From Bacillus sp. S/N-304-OC-R1 (GTDB taxonomy: Bacteria > Bacillota > Bacilli > Bacillales > Cytobacillaceae): a stretch of 64,000 nucleotides of DNA. The stretch's first letter is position 1, and each line of letters starts with the position of its first letter. A program made the translations under genes and the position numbers. Shown in pieces: positions 17,416 to 26,668 of the stretch. The DNA is taken from assembly GCF_019749375.1 (NCBI RefSeq), contig NZ_JACWFE010000001.1, forward strand, positions 682,001-746,000, written 5' to 3'. Under the pieces are notes generated by a model. That model did not search any database, had not been told where the DNA came from, and was given only the letters and a program-made list of their open reading frames with translations.

Positions 17416-18150
17416 ATGAAGCTTGATATTATTGGTGATATCCATGGATGCTTTGCAGAGTTTAAGGAGCTAACAATTAAGCTAGGCTATACCTGGGAAA
17501 CAGGAATTCCAGTTCACAAAGAGGGAAGAAGATTGGCGTTTGTCGGCGATCTGACAGACAGAGGGCCACAGTCTTTAAGAGTGGCAGAAACGGTATGTGA
17601 ACTAGTAAGTGAAACCCTGGCTTATTACGTACCTGGGAATCATTGCAACAAGCTTTACCGTTTCTTTTTAGGCAATAAGGTCCAGCTCACTCATGGTCTT
17701 GAAACAACTGCAGCAGAATATGATTTACTTGATCGAAAAGATAAAAAAGCAATTCGGGAAAAGTTTATGAAGCTCTATGAAAATGCACCACTCTATGCAG
17801 TGCTGGATGAAGGAAAATTAGTAATTGCCCATGCAGGAATTCGGGAAGACTATATTGGGAAACATTCTGAAAAGGTAAAAACCTTTGTCCTTTACGGAGA
17901 CATTACGGGAGAAAAAAATCCTGACGGCTCACCGGTAAGAAGGGATTGGGCACAGCATTATCAAGGAAAGGCAATAATAGTATATGGTCACACACCAGTA
18001 AAGAATGTGCGCATTGTTAACAATACATATAATATTGATACAGGAGCTGTCTTCGGCAATAAGTTAACTGGACTTAAATATCCTGAAATGGAGATCGTCT
18101 CGGTCGCTTCATCTATGCCGCTTGTGGAAGAGAAATTCAGAAAAATTTAG
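17416..18150 (+). CDS. prpE: Bis(5'-nucleosyl)-tetraphosphatase PrpE
   Basis: A 244-residue calcineurin-type metallophosphoesterase. The metal-binding motifs are in order: [10 protein letters not shown] (near 7), [10 protein letters not shown] (near 45), GNHCNKL (near 75), HGLE, and HAGIRED (near 140), then YGHTPV. PrpE in B. subtilis cleaves Ap4A asymmetrically and is linked to germination. AAAAAGGAGTAACCT precedes the ATG. It is divergent from mgtE and convergent with the pseudouridine synthase gene. Confidence 0.93.
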   Translation: MKLDIIGDIHGCFAEFKELTIKLGYTWETGIPVHKEGRRLAFVGDLTDRGPQSLRVAETVCELVSETLAYYVPGNHCNKLYRFFLGNKVQLTHGLETTAAEYDLLDRKDKKAIREKFMKLYENAPLYAVLDEGKLVIAHAGIREDYIGKHSEKVKTFVLYGDITGEKNPDGSPVRRDWAQHYQGKAIIVYGHTPVKNVRIVNNTYNIDTGAVFGNKLTGLKYPEMEIVSVASSMPLVEEKFRKI

Positions 18151-18172
18151 TAAAAACTATATCCGAAAAGAA

Positions 18173-18201
18173 AAGGGTGACTTGAACAAATAGTCACCCT
18201 T
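18173..18201. terminator. Bidirectional terminator between prpE and rluD-type gene
   Basis: AAGGGTGACT (18173-18182) pairs perfectly with AGTCACCCTT (18192-18201). The stop codon of the minus-strand gene (18194-18196) lies inside the stem. Confidence 0.85.
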
Positions 18202-19090
18202 CTCCCTTCATAAGCTTCATCATATCCGCTGGCACTTCTGCTATAAAAGTCATTTCTTTTTCAATAATAGGATGAAAAAATGATACCTTCCTGCAATGCA
18301 AGGCTTGATGTGAAAGGAAGTTGTTATTTCCCCCGTAAAGATCATCCCCAACCAAGGGATGGCCTAAATATGACAAATGCACACGGATTTGGTGGGTACG
18401 TCCCGTTTCAAGTCTAAGCTTTACATGTGTAAATGATTTATATCTTTTAATAACTTCGAAATGTGTACAAGCATATTGTCCATCTGGATTAACTTCTCTT
18501 TCAATAATACTATCCTTTTTTCTTGAAATCGGCTCATTTATCGTTCCAAAGTTCTGAGCTATGATCCCTTCTGCCAGTGCTTCATATTCCCGATTTACTT
18601 TGCCCAATTTTTGCTGTTTGCTGAACAAATGGTGAATATGCCGATGTTTTGCAATTAGAACAATGCCGGATGTATCGCGATCAAGCCGTGTAACAATATG
18701 GGCAGTCGTCTTTAACCTAATCCTTCTGTAATAGCCAAGCAGGGCATTTGCTAAGCTTCCATTTGGATGCTCTCGCGAAGGAATCGTACTCATCCCTGTT
18801 GGTTTATTGACTGCTATAATAAACTCATCCTCGTATAGAATATCGAGTGGAAGTTCTTCCGCTTTCATCCCGTCACTTGGTGTCTCTTCAGGAAACCCAA
18901 TAATGAGCATATCCCCTTTTTTCAAGGAATAGCGGACTGTTTCTTCATTCCCATTTACAGTAATGTAGCCATTTTTAAATTTAATATCAGTCAAAGCAGC
19001 TTTCGAAATCTCATTTTCCTTTAGAAACTCTTTTATGATTTTCCCTTCATTTTCAGCGGTAATCTGCCATCTTAGTTCGAAACTTGCCAT
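18194..19090 (-). CDS. RluA-family pseudouridine synthase (YjbO type)
   Basis: A 298-residue enzyme of the RluA/RluD family that isomerises uridine in rRNA or tRNA. The catalytic motif HIVTRLDRDTSGIVLIAKH holds the active Asp (near residue 138). ETGRTHQIRVHLSYLGHPLVGDDLYGG is the family's C-terminal signature. An S4-like N-terminal region is present (residues 15-65). It is the last gene of the relQ-nadK-rluA run, 40 bases after nadK, as in B. subtilis (yjbM-yjbN-yjbO). The target site is not known. Confidence 0.93.
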   Translation of the reverse strand: MASFELRWQITAENEGKIIKEFLKENEISKAALTDIKFKNGYITVNGNEETVRYSLKKGDMLIIGFPEETPSDGMKAEELPLDILYEDEFIIAVNKPTGMSTIPSREHPNGSLANALLGYYRRIRLKTTAHIVTRLDRDTSGIVLIAKHRHIHHLFSKQQKLGKVNREYEALAEGIIAQNFGTINEPISRKKDSIIEREVNPDGQYACTHFEVIKRYKSFTHVKLRLETGRTHQIRVHLSYLGHPLVGDDLYGGNNNFLSHQALHCRKVSFFHPIIEKEMTFIAEVPADMMKLMKGEG

Positions 19091-19130
19091 TTATCCCTGT
19101 CCACCTATTCTTATTTCCCTTTGCATTCTA

Positions 19131-19925
19131 TTAATCAGCAACAAACGAATCATGCACTCTTTTCCAGAATGGGAACGGTCGAAAACGTGCAAAGCGGATT
19201 TTTTCATCTGCCACACGGTACTGAATTGATTTTACGTCCTTATGGAGGAGGTTTAGATGGTCAATCGTAATTTGAAAATCCGGTTTGTTTACAGGCTTTA
19301 GCATACATGTATGATGTGCAGGCAATACAAGCGGAGAACCGACTGTACGGAAAACTTTATTATTAATTGATGCCATCTCTGCAATTTGGATAGCTGATAA
19401 AGACGGATGAAGAATGGCTCCACCTAATGCTTTATTATATGCAGTGCTTCCTGAAGGAGTGGATACACACAAACCATCTCCTCTAAACCGTTCAAAATGC
19501 TGACCGCGAATTTCTACATCCATTACAAGGGTAGCATCAACTGCTTTAACGGTAGATTCATTTAAAGCGAGATAGCGTGTTTCTCTTCCCCCGTGCTGGT
19601 ATCGGATAATAGCCTCCAGCAAAGGATACTCACTAACTTGAAAAGGAGTCTTCGCAATCGCAATCACGAGCTTTTCAATTTCCTCTGGTACCCAATCCGC
19701 ATAAAAACCAAGATGTCCAGTGTGGATCCCAACAAATGCAGTTTTATCCAGACGGCCAGTATAGCGGTGAAAGGCATATAATAAAGTTCCATCCCCGCCT
19801 ATTGAAATAACAATATCGGGCTTCTCTTCATCATATGTTAGATCAAAATCCAACAAATACGTTTTCATTTTATGCATGAGTGTATTTGATTTATTATCGC
19901 CTTTCGAGGTAATGGCAAATTTCAT
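19131..19925 (-). CDS. nadK: NAD kinase
   Basis: A 264-residue ATP-NAD kinase that makes NADP+. It has the diagnostic GGDGT motif ([16 protein letters not shown], near residue 45), NESTV, and the glycine-rich [18 protein letters not shown] (near 150). Length fits the B. subtilis NadF/PpnKA enzyme. AAAGGAG precedes the ATG by ten bases. Co-transcribed with the alarmone synthetase upstream and the pseudouridine synthase downstream. Confidence 0.95.
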   Translation of the reverse strand: MKFAITSKGDNKSNTLMHKMKTYLLDFDLTYDEEKPDIVISIGGDGTLLYAFHRYTGRLDKTAFVGIHTGHLGFYADWVPEEIEKLVIAIAKTPFQVSEYPLLEAIIRYQHGGRETRYLALNESTVKAVDATLVMDVEIRGQHFERFRGDGLCVSTPSGSTAYNKALGGAILHPSLSAIQIAEMASINNKVFRTVGSPLVLPAHHTCMLKPVNKPDFQITIDHLNLLHKDVKSIQYRVADEKIRFARFRPFPFWKRVHDSFVAD

Positions 19926-19993
19926 CTCAATAATTCTCCTTTATGGATGGTTAATCATATCCTTAACAAAAACACCTGCAGTATGTATAACGA

Positions 19994-20623
19994 TTATTCC
20001 TGCTGCTGTTCTTTATTTCTCGTAAAGAAAGCTTGGGCTTCCTGAATTTCTCCACGAATCAGTGACATTTCCTCATCAAGCATGAAAGCTGCTTCAGCTG
20101 CCCTTTGAAGTCTCATCTGAATATCCTTAGGAAATTGGCCTTTATATTTATAATTTAGCGAATGTTCAATGGTTGCCCAAAAATTCATGGCGAGAGTCCG
20201 AATTTGAATCTCTGCTAATATCTGTTTTTCCCCATTAATTGTTTGGACTGGATAGCGAATGACAACATGGTAAGAACGATAGCCGCTAACTTTCTTATGA
20301 GAAATATAATCTCTTTCTTCAATAATTTCAAAATCATTTCGATTTCTAAGCAGTTCCACAACTTTTTTTATATCATCAACAAACTGGCACATCATACGCA
20401 TCCCTGCAATATCCTGCATTTCAGTTTCCAATAAGTCCAATGGTATATTCTTTTGATTTGCTTTATCTAATATACTGGCAATTGGCTTTACTCTACCCGT
20501 TACAAATTCGATTGGCGAGTGAGTTCCCTCTTGTGCAAATTGCTTACGCATTCCCTTTAGCTTTACTTTTAACTCTTCGACTGCCTGCTTATATGGAGCT
20601 AAAAATTGATCCCAATTTTTCAC
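19994..20623 (-). CDS. relQ: Small alarmone synthetase RelQ (YjbM/SasB)
   Basis: A 209-residue single-domain (p)ppGpp synthetase without a hydrolase domain. Key motifs: GRVKPIASILDKANQK (ATP-binding G-loop region), SGYRSYHVVIRYP, and EIQIRTLAMNFWATIEHSLNYKY. The enzyme transfers pyrophosphate from ATP to GDP or GTP. The GTG at 20623 gives a protein starting like the B. subtilis one; GAGG lies 11 bases upstream, while the earlier GTG at 20635 overlaps it. It heads an operon with nadK. Confidence 0.93.
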   Translation of the reverse strand: MKNWDQFLAPYKQAVEELKVKLKGMRKQFAQEGTHSPIEFVTGRVKPIASILDKANQKNIPLDLLETEMQDIAGMRMMCQFVDDIKKVVELLRNRNDFEIIEERDYISHKKVSGYRSYHVVIRYPVQTINGEKQILAEIQIRTLAMNFWATIEHSLNYKYKGQFPKDIQMRLQRAAEAAFMLDEEMSLIRGEIQEAQAFFTRNKEQQQE

Positions 20624-20721
20624 GTCATACAACACCTCATCCGAAATTATTAGTCTAAGTGAAATCGCTCCTAAAAATAAATTAGGCTAGATTTTGCATT
20701 GGCGGATGATTCTTTTGCAAT

Positions 20722-21093
20722 TTAAAAAATGCTTTCAACCTTTTCAACCATTTCTTCCCCATAATTACTATTCCCTTTAATATTATCTGTAAGATAATTT
20801 AACTCCTCTATAAACGCTGGAAGAAGTATTCGTTCTTTATGATCTGTTAAATATACCGCTGCATCCCCATCAACCGCTTTCTTGAGCTCAGACCAGACAG
20901 TATGTGGAATTGATACATATGTATACTCATCATTGATGTCTGTTATGTAAATAAAAGAAAGGTTATCTGAATCCACTAGCATTTGGCCCATTGGCTTTAA
21001 ATCTATCACTGAAAGCCCTTCTTCAGCTATTATTTCTATTTCCTTTTCAATCTCTCTAAAAATTGCATCTATAATTTGTATTTTCTTGTTCAT
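20722..21093 (-). CDS. yjbL: UPF0738 family protein, YjbL
   Basis: A 123-residue soluble, acidic protein of unknown function. Its place between the alarmone synthetase and the CYTH gene, and its length, match YjbL of B. subtilis (UPF0738). The ATG at 21093 follows GGAGGTTGAGAAA; the earlier TTG overlaps the ribosome site. No catalytic motif is apparent. A gap of about 100 bases separates it from relQ. Confidence 0.7.
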   Translation of the reverse strand: MNKKIQIIDAIFREIEKEIEIIAEEGLSVIDLKPMGQMLVDSDNLSFIYITDINDEYTYVSIPHTVWSELKKAVDGDAAVYLTDHKERILLPAFIEELNYLTDNIKGNSNYGEEMVEKVESIF

Positions 21094-21261
21094 TTTCTCA
21101 ACCTCCAAACTTATTTTATTTTAACGCAGATTAACGGGCAATAAAACCCTAACATCATTATTTAGATCTTCTTCTAAAGAAAACCCGCCAATAGTGGCCT
21201 TTGCAATACTATAATAATTGCAGATCCAGCACGAGGAAGAGATAATAAAGGGTATGATCTT

Positions 21262-21870
21262 TTGAAGGGAATGAATAATTTGTTTCAGCATATAGAAATT
21301 GAGTTAAAAAATATCGTAACAAAAGAAGAATTTAATAGCCTTATACAATATTTTAACTTTTGTGAAGAAGATTTTTTCAGTCAAGAAAATCATTATTTTG
21401 ACACAAAAGATTTTGCCTTAAAAAAAGCTGGCTGTGCACTTCGAATCAGACAGAAGAACAATCAATTTGAACTAACATTAAAGCAGCCCCACAATGAAGG
21501 TCTGCTTGAAACAAATGAATATATTGAAGCACATACCGCTGAAAAAATGTTTCAATCCGGGGAAATCATTAGTCAATCTATAAAGAATCTCATAAGAGAA
21601 ATGAATATTGATCCGGCAAATATGCAATATTTTGGATCATTAACTACCCGCCGTGCGGAAACTAAATATAATAACGGGCTAATTGTTTTAGATCATAGTT
21701 TCTATTTAAATAAAGAGGATTATGAGATAGAATATGAAGTAAGTAATAGAGAGGAAGGTCTAGAAGTATTTTCCTCCCTTCTTACACAATTACGTATACC
21801 ACTACGGAAAACCGAAAATAAAATTATGCGTTTTTATTTAGAAAAGTACAATCAGCAAGATCGTTTTTAA
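21262..21870 (+). CDS. yjbK: CYTH-domain protein, YjbK
   Basis: A 202-residue CYTH protein. The ExExK signature is at the N-terminus (IEIELKN, near residue 12), followed by FDTKDFALKKAGCALRIRQ and, late, VLDHSFYLNKEDYEIEYEV. CYTH enzymes bind triphosphates in a tunnel and hydrolyse tripolyphosphate or related compounds. TTG is the likely start: AAAGGG is nine bases upstream, while the next ATG (21271) has its ribosome site only one base away. It is followed after 15 bases by the transglycosylase gene. Confidence 0.88.
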   Translation: MKGMNNLFQHIEIELKNIVTKEEFNSLIQYFNFCEEDFFSQENHYFDTKDFALKKAGCALRIRQKNNQFELTLKQPHNEGLLETNEYIEAHTAEKMFQSGEIISQSIKNLIREMNIDPANMQYFGSLTTRRAETKYNNGLIVLDHSFYLNKEDYEIEYEVSNREEGLEVFSSLLTQLRIPLRKTENKIMRFYLEKYNQQDRF

Positions 21871-21885
21871 AAAGGAGAAACGCAC

Positions 21886-22530
21886 ATGAATGTTGAGCAA
21901 TTAAAAATAATGTTAGACCTGCAGGCAATCAAGAACTTCGGAAGCTCCTCTTCCGCTGAAGAAAACAGCCAATTATTTCAGGATGTTCTAAATAATTTAT
22001 TGCAAGATCAAAAAATGGCGTATTCATCTGAGAGTGAAAGCCCATATCAGGCAGACAATGATCAGGATAAAATAGGGAATATCCCTTCAGCTCCAATTAA
22101 TAGTCCGGCACTGCCTCCATTTATGCTTACAAAGCTTTCCGGATCAGGTTCTAATCAGTCTTATGATGATATCATTGAAAAAGCATCAGAGATTTATGAA
22201 ATACCAGCAAAGCTGCTTAAATCCGTCATTAAGCAAGAGTCAAACTTTAACCCTAATGCAGTAAGCTACGCAGGAGCATCTGGGTTGATGCAGCTAATGC
22301 CTGAGACTGCAAAATCACTAGGAGTTAAAAATGTTTTTAACCCACAAGATAATATTTTGGGCGGAGCAAAGTATTTACGTCAAATGCTTACTAAATACAA
22401 TGAAAATATTGAACTAGCTTTGGCAGCTTATAATGCAGGGCCAGGAAATGTAGATAAACATGGCGGTATCCCACCATTTAAAGAAACGATTAATTATGTC
22501 CAAAAAATAAAGAGCTCATTCCTTTCCTAA
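21886..22530 (+). CDS. yjbJ: Lytic transglycosylase (SLT domain), YjbJ
   Basis: A 214-residue protein whose C-terminal half (residues 95-214) is a goose-type/Slt70-like lysozyme domain: the catalytic Glu is in [16 protein letters not shown], followed by [18 protein letters not shown] and [18 protein letters not shown]. It cleaves peptidoglycan to 1,6-anhydromuramyl products. No classical signal peptide is visible, so export or a spore role is unclear. The N-terminal region is Ser/Gln rich. AAAAGGAGAAACGCAC precedes the ATG. Confidence 0.9.
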   Translation: MNVEQLKIMLDLQAIKNFGSSSSAEENSQLFQDVLNNLLQDQKMAYSSESESPYQADNDQDKIGNIPSAPINSPALPPFMLTKLSGSGSNQSYDDIIEKASEIYEIPAKLLKSVIKQESNFNPNAVSYAGASGLMQLMPETAKSLGVKNVFNPQDNILGGAKYLRQMLTKYNENIELALAAYNAGPGNVDKHGGIPPFKETINYVQKIKSSFLS

Positions 22531-22549
22531 TATTACCTATTCATTCTTC

Positions 22550-22579
22550 TGTCTATTGCTTGCAATAGACATTTTTTTT
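22550..22579 (+). terminator. Terminator of yjbK-yjbJ
   Basis: TGTCTATTGC (22550-22559) and GCAATAGACA (22562-22571) form a perfect ten-pair stem with a two-base gap, followed by eight T. Confidence 0.92.
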
Positions 22580-22792
22580 GTGCAAAACTAAAGAGAAGTT
22601 TGATTTCTTCACTAAAAATGGATTCTCAAAAAGTTTTAGAAGCTATTTGTTTGAGTTAAAAATCACTCATTGATAGAATATATAAAGAGATTCCACTTTG
22701 TACAGTTATTGAATAGTCTGGAATAATCAAAATGAAACTCTTTAAAAGTGAAATTTGCTTTTTGTATAACTCATATAAGGGAGACTTTTATA

Positions 22793-23197
22793 ATGGTCGA
22801 GAAAATGCATACTCCGTTCGACGCAATTGGAGAAGAAAAACTCCATCAGCTCGTAGAAGCCTTTTATTATCGCGTTGGGCAACATCCTGATCTCGTTCCT
22901 ATTTTTCCAAGTGATCTTTCTGAAACGGCTAGAAAGCAGATACAATTCTTAACCCAATATCTTGGAGGACCTCCGTTATATACATCGGAGCATGGGCATC
23001 CAATGCTGAGAGCGCGGCATCTGCCTTTTGAAATAACCGAGACACGAGCAAAGGCATGGCTATCCTGCATGTCAGAAGCCATGGATAAAGTTGGACTAGA
23101 TGGTCAGATAAGAGAATATCTTTACGACAGACTCTTTTTAACGGCACAGCATATGATTAATACATCGGAAAATGAAATGATGAAAGGTGAGAACTAG
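22793..23197 (+). CDS. yjbI: Truncated hemoglobin, YjbI
   Basis: A 134-residue group II truncated globin. It has [22 protein letters not shown] at the N-terminus (helices A-B), a proximal His region in [14 protein letters not shown], and the distal-type Tyr in FYYRV. The ATG at 22793 follows AAGGGAG eight bases away. Its stop overlaps the start of spxH by one base. In B. subtilis YjbI and YjbH are also encoded together, and loss of the globin's oxygen binding affects oxidative-stress phenotypes. Confidence 0.93.
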   Translation: MVEKMHTPFDAIGEEKLHQLVEAFYYRVGQHPDLVPIFPSDLSETARKQIQFLTQYLGGPPLYTSEHGHPMLRARHLPFEITETRAKAWLSCMSEAMDKVGLDGQIREYLYDRLFLTAQHMINTSENEMMKGEN

Positions 23198-24078
23198 TGA
23201 ACAATCAGGAATCATTCGAATTAAAGTCGCCATCACCTCATTGTCATGGCAGTGAGAAAAAGCCGATTGAATTGTACTTGTTCATTGATCCTCTTTGTCC
23301 AGAATGCTGGGCTCTTGAACCGATATTAAAAAAGCTTATGATTGAATATGGCCGCTATTTTTCGGTTAAGCATGTTTTAAGCGGGAGACTGGCAACCTTA
23401 AATATTGGCAGGAAGCAAAGTTATGAGAGCATGGCAGAATTATGGGAAAAGACAGCAAACCGAACCGGAATGTCATGTGATGGGAATCTTTGGTTTGAAA
23501 ATCCTATATCCTCGCCTCATCTTGCATCTGTTGCAATTAAAGCAGCTGAGCTTCAAGGGAGAAAAGCTGGAATACGATTTTTAAGGAAATTACAAGAGGT
23601 TTTATTCTTGGATAAACAAAATGTATCCAGCTTAGAAGTGTTAAGAGAATGTGCTGAAAATGTCGGATTAGATGTTGCTGAATTTCTTTCTGACATTCAT
23701 TCAGAAAGTGCAGCTAAAGCCTTTCAGTGCGACTTAAAAATTACCTCTGAGATGGATGTACAAGAAATTCCAACACTCGTCTTTTTTAATGAGAATATTG
23801 AAGATGAAGGGATTAAAATTACCGGCTACTACCCGTATGAAGTGTATGAACAAATACTAGAGGAAATGCTGTTAGAAAAGCCTGAGCGATCAGCTCTCCC
23901 TCCTTTAGAAGTATTTTTGAGGTATTTTAAGTTTGTAGCTTCAAAAGAAATTGCTGTCGTTTACAATATGTCAATCAGTGATGTAGATCGTGAAATGAAG
24001 AAACTGCAGCTAAAACAGATTGTTGAACAAATACCAGTAAAGTACGGAATGTTTTGGAAGTTTAACTCAATGGATTAG
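23197..24078 (+). CDS. spxH: Spx adaptor protein SpxH (YjbH)
   Basis: A 293-residue DsbA/thioredoxin-fold protein that delivers the regulator Spx to ClpXP for degradation. It has the N-terminal His/Cys segment [11 protein letters not shown] that can bind zinc, the [14 protein letters not shown] motif (CxxC near residue 33), [13 protein letters not shown] and [20 protein letters not shown] C-terminal sequence (near 245-265). GTG start overlaps the yjbI stop. spx and mecA lie 5-7 kb away in the same window. Confidence 0.95.
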   Translation: MNNQESFELKSPSPHCHGSEKKPIELYLFIDPLCPECWALEPILKKLMIEYGRYFSVKHVLSGRLATLNIGRKQSYESMAELWEKTANRTGMSCDGNLWFENPISSPHLASVAIKAAELQGRKAGIRFLRKLQEVLFLDKQNVSSLEVLRECAENVGLDVAEFLSDIHSESAAKAFQCDLKITSEMDVQEIPTLVFFNENIEDEGIKITGYYPYEVYEQILEEMLLEKPERSALPPLEVFLRYFKFVASKEIAVVYNMSISDVDREMKKLQLKQIVEQIPVKYGMFWKFNSMD

Positions 24079-24107
24079 TAATGAACTTATACTTTTTTAT
24101 AACGTGA

Positions 24108-24144
24108 AAAAGACCATGCAATCGGGTTAGTTGCATGGTCTTTT
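24108..24144 (+). terminator. Terminator of yjbI-spxH
   Basis: AAAAGACCATGCAA (24108-24121) pairs perfectly with its complement at 24131-24144, a 14-base stem. Confidence 0.88.
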
Positions 24145-24385
24145 CTATATTATTACGAAAAAAAGGGGATGGGAGAAATTTGTCACTCAAACAAGGGGTA
24201 AGTGTTTGGCTGTGATCAATTTCATGTCTGTAATATAACATGAATATTATAAGCAAACAATAAGTTTGTGTATTTCTTCACAATATTGTCAAATACACCT
24301 CATAATAAATGGACAACTGAATATAATGATACAAACACCTTTCAGCAAAAATTGGCAAGTAAACATAGTTCAGGAGGAGACGAAA
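24145..24385. other. Intergenic region, AT-rich
   Basis: About 240 bases holding the upstream region of a small membrane protein gene. ORFs here in two frames have no ribosome site and unconvincing composition. No hairpin or operator recognised. Confidence 0.4.
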
Positions 24386-24559
24386 GTGAAGAAGATGCCT
24401 TTTGTACTTATGTTCCTTTTTATATTGTTTTCTTTTATCTTAAATTTCTTTGCACTAATGAAAATGTTTCCGCTTTATATAAGCTCGCCTCTTTTATTTT
24501 TATCCATATTGATTTTGATTGTTTCGATCAATGACAGGAAAAAATTTAAGGGATTTTGA
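24386..24559 (+). CDS. Small membrane protein, 57 residues
   Basis: GTG start preceded by an excellent AGGAGGAGACGAAA site. The product has a short basic head (KKMP), two hydrophobic segments separated by MKMFPLY (about residues 6-25 and 32-48), and a basic tail NDRKKFKGF, so both ends are probably cytoplasmic. B. subtilis has a short gene (yizD) in this neighbourhood, but I cannot confirm homology. Function unknown. Confidence 0.65.
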   Translation: MKKMPFVLMFLFILFSFILNFFALMKMFPLYISSPLLFLSILILIVSINDRKKFKGF

Positions 24560-24578
24560 TGTAAGATGACTTCAAAAA

Positions 24579-24608
24579 AAGGAGAATGGGGTTCCCCGCA
24601 TTCTCCTC
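24579..24608 (-). terminator. Terminator of pepF
   Basis: GGAGAATG (24581-24588) pairs with CATTCTCC (24599-24606) around a GC-rich loop, followed on the minus strand by TTTTTTT. Confidence 0.88.
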
Positions 24609-24613
24609 TTCCA

Positions 24614-26431
24614 TTAACCGAGTAATTTTTCCATTTCATCGAGTTTTTCTTCAAATACTTTACATGCATCCTCTACCGGCTTGGAGCTTGTCATATCCAC
24701 TCCTGCTTTCTTCAGGACTTCTATTGGATAATCTGAGCTTCCTGCCTTCAAGAACTCAATATAACGATCCACTGCCGGCTGCCCTTCTTCTAAAATCTGT
24801 TTGCTTAATGCAGTCGCAGCACTAAAACCAGTTGCGTACTGATATACATAGTAATTGTAATAGAAATGAGGAATTCGGGACCATTCTAATCCAATTTCCT
24901 TATCAATTACTAAATTCTCTTCACCGAAATATTTCTTATTAAGCTCATAATAAGCTGATGTTAATGACTCAGCTGTTAATGCCTCATTATTTTGCGCCTT
25001 TTGGTGAATTAAGTGCTCGAATTCAGCAAACATTGTTTGGCGGAATACAGTGCCTCTAAATCCTTCTAAATAGTGATTTAATAAATATAGACGTTTTTTA
25101 TCATCATCTACTGTTTTTAATAAATAATCATTTAGTAAAGCTTCATTACATGTTGAGGCTACCTCTGCCACGAAAATGGAATAGTTTCCATATGGATAGG
25201 GTTGAGTTTTCCTAGTGTAATAACTATGAACAGAGTGACCGAATTCATGTGCCAGTGTGAATAAATTATTCACATTATCCTGCCAGTTCATAAGGATATA
25301 CGGGTTTGTTCCGTATGAACCGGATGAATAAGCGCCACTTCTCTTTCCTTTATTCTCATAAACATCAACCCAGCGGTTTTCAAAGCCCTCTTTTAACACA
25401 TTTAAATATTCTTCTCCAAGAGGAGCCAATCCATTTATGATGATGTCCTTTGCTTCTTCATACCTAATTTCCATTTTCACATCTTTGACAAGTGGTGTGT
25501 AAAGATCATACATATGCAGTTCATCTAGACCAAGAACCTTTTTACGAAGCTTTACATAGCGATGCAATAAATGCAGATTTTCATTGACTGTTTGAACTAG
25601 ATTATCATACACAGATTCTGGAATATTATTTGCTGCTAAAGCCGAGTGGCATGCAGAATCATAATTTCTAATTCTCGCATTAAAATTATTCATTTTTACG
25701 TTTCCGCTTAATGTACTTGCAAACGTATTGCGGAATTTCCCATAGGTATCGTAAACAGCTTGAAACGCGTCATGTCTAACTCTTGAATCATCACTTTCTA
25801 GAAAACGGCTATAGCGGCCATGCGTTACTTCTACTTCTTCCCCATTTTCGTCTTTAATTGTCGGAAATTCCAAATCTGCATTATTTAGCATTCCAAAAGT
25901 ATTGCTTGATGCTGCAAATACTTCTGAAGCCTGTGCTAGCAATGCCTCCTGATCTGCAGAAAGCACATGAGGACGCTGTAAATTTATTTCTGCTAATGAT
26001 TGCTTATAAAGCTGCAGTTCTTTCTTCTCTGCTAGGAATTCATTAATTCTCGCTTCATCAACAGAAAGCAATTCCGGAACAATGTAAGCAAGAATGCTCG
26101 CTGCTTGAGAATAAAGATTCTTAATCCGATCGTCCATACCTTGATAATGTGAATTTGTTGTATCCTGATCATATCTCATATGTGAATATGTATACAGCTT
26201 GCCTAGACGTTCAAGTAAATGGTCTTGATACTGCAGCGCCTCATACAGTAAATCGGCACTTTCTCCAAGCTTTCCTTGATACTTTCCTGCATTAGGGATT
26301 AATCCCTTCACTTCAGTAAATTCTTTATCCCATGCTTCATCATTAGAAAAAATATCTTCTAGCTTCCAAGTATCTTCTACATTTATTTCACTTCTATTTG
26401 GAAGCTTTTTAACAGCTGCTTCATTTGACAT
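24614..26431 (-). CDS. pepF: Oligoendopeptidase F
   Basis: A 605-residue M3B zinc metallopeptidase. The catalytic signature is TLAHEFGHSVHSYY (HExxH), with the third ligand in FVAEVASTCNEALL downstream. The N-terminal helical domain (residues 1-200) and FETTYDTYGKFRN-like segments fit the family. It cuts cytoplasmic oligopeptides of roughly 7-17 residues, such as those brought in by Opp/App; in B. subtilis the homologue YjbG lies in the same place. The ATG at 26431 follows GGAGG eight bases away; an upstream ATG overlaps that site. Confidence 0.95.
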   Translation of the reverse strand: MSNEAAVKKLPNRSEINVEDTWKLEDIFSNDEAWDKEFTEVKGLIPNAGKYQGKLGESADLLYEALQYQDHLLERLGKLYTYSHMRYDQDTTNSHYQGMDDRIKNLYSQAASILAYIVPELLSVDEARINEFLAEKKELQLYKQSLAEINLQRPHVLSADQEALLAQASEVFAASSNTFGMLNNADLEFPTIKDENGEEVEVTHGRYSRFLESDDSRVRHDAFQAVYDTYGKFRNTFASTLSGNVKMNNFNARIRNYDSACHSALAANNIPESVYDNLVQTVNENLHLLHRYVKLRKKVLGLDELHMYDLYTPLVKDVKMEIRYEEAKDIIINGLAPLGEEYLNVLKEGFENRWVDVYENKGKRSGAYSSGSYGTNPYILMNWQDNVNNLFTLAHEFGHSVHSYYTRKTQPYPYGNYSIFVAEVASTCNEALLNDYLLKTVDDDKKRLYLLNHYLEGFRGTVFRQTMFAEFEHLIHQKAQNNEALTAESLTSAYYELNKKYFGEENLVIDKEIGLEWSRIPHFYYNYYVYQYATGFSAATALSKQILEEGQPAVDRYIEFLKAGSSDYPIEVLKKAGVDMTSSKPVEDACKVFEEKLDEMEKLLG

Positions 26432-26668
26432 TTGTACATCCTCCATTCCAATATTTTGGTACCGAAAAATATTATCTTTATAGCCCTATAATATTTCGTG
26501 TACCGAAAAGGTATCATGATTTAATTCGATATATAGACTTTATTTCCCTTCTAGTTCAAATTATTTTTGCGGCTTTATTTTTATAATACCCTTTCCTAGA
26601 AAAGTTAACTAAATTGTTCCCTCTTAACATAGTCATTATTTTCCCCCAACTTTAATAAGCTTCTTGAT
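26432..26668. other. pepF upstream region with a repeated decamer
   Basis: AT-rich region between coiA and pepF. GTACCGAAAA occurs at 26459-26468 and 26500-26509, 41 bases apart, and the first copy is part of a near-palindrome (AATATTTTGG/ACCGAAAAATATT). This may be an operator for pepF. The coiA 3' end shows no strong terminator. Confidence 0.45.

Noticed and set aside
24266..24559. Longer ORFs over the small membrane protein gene
   Set aside because: The upstream parts have no ribosome site; the GTG at 24386 with AGGAGGAG is the supported start, and the second frame is a shadow.
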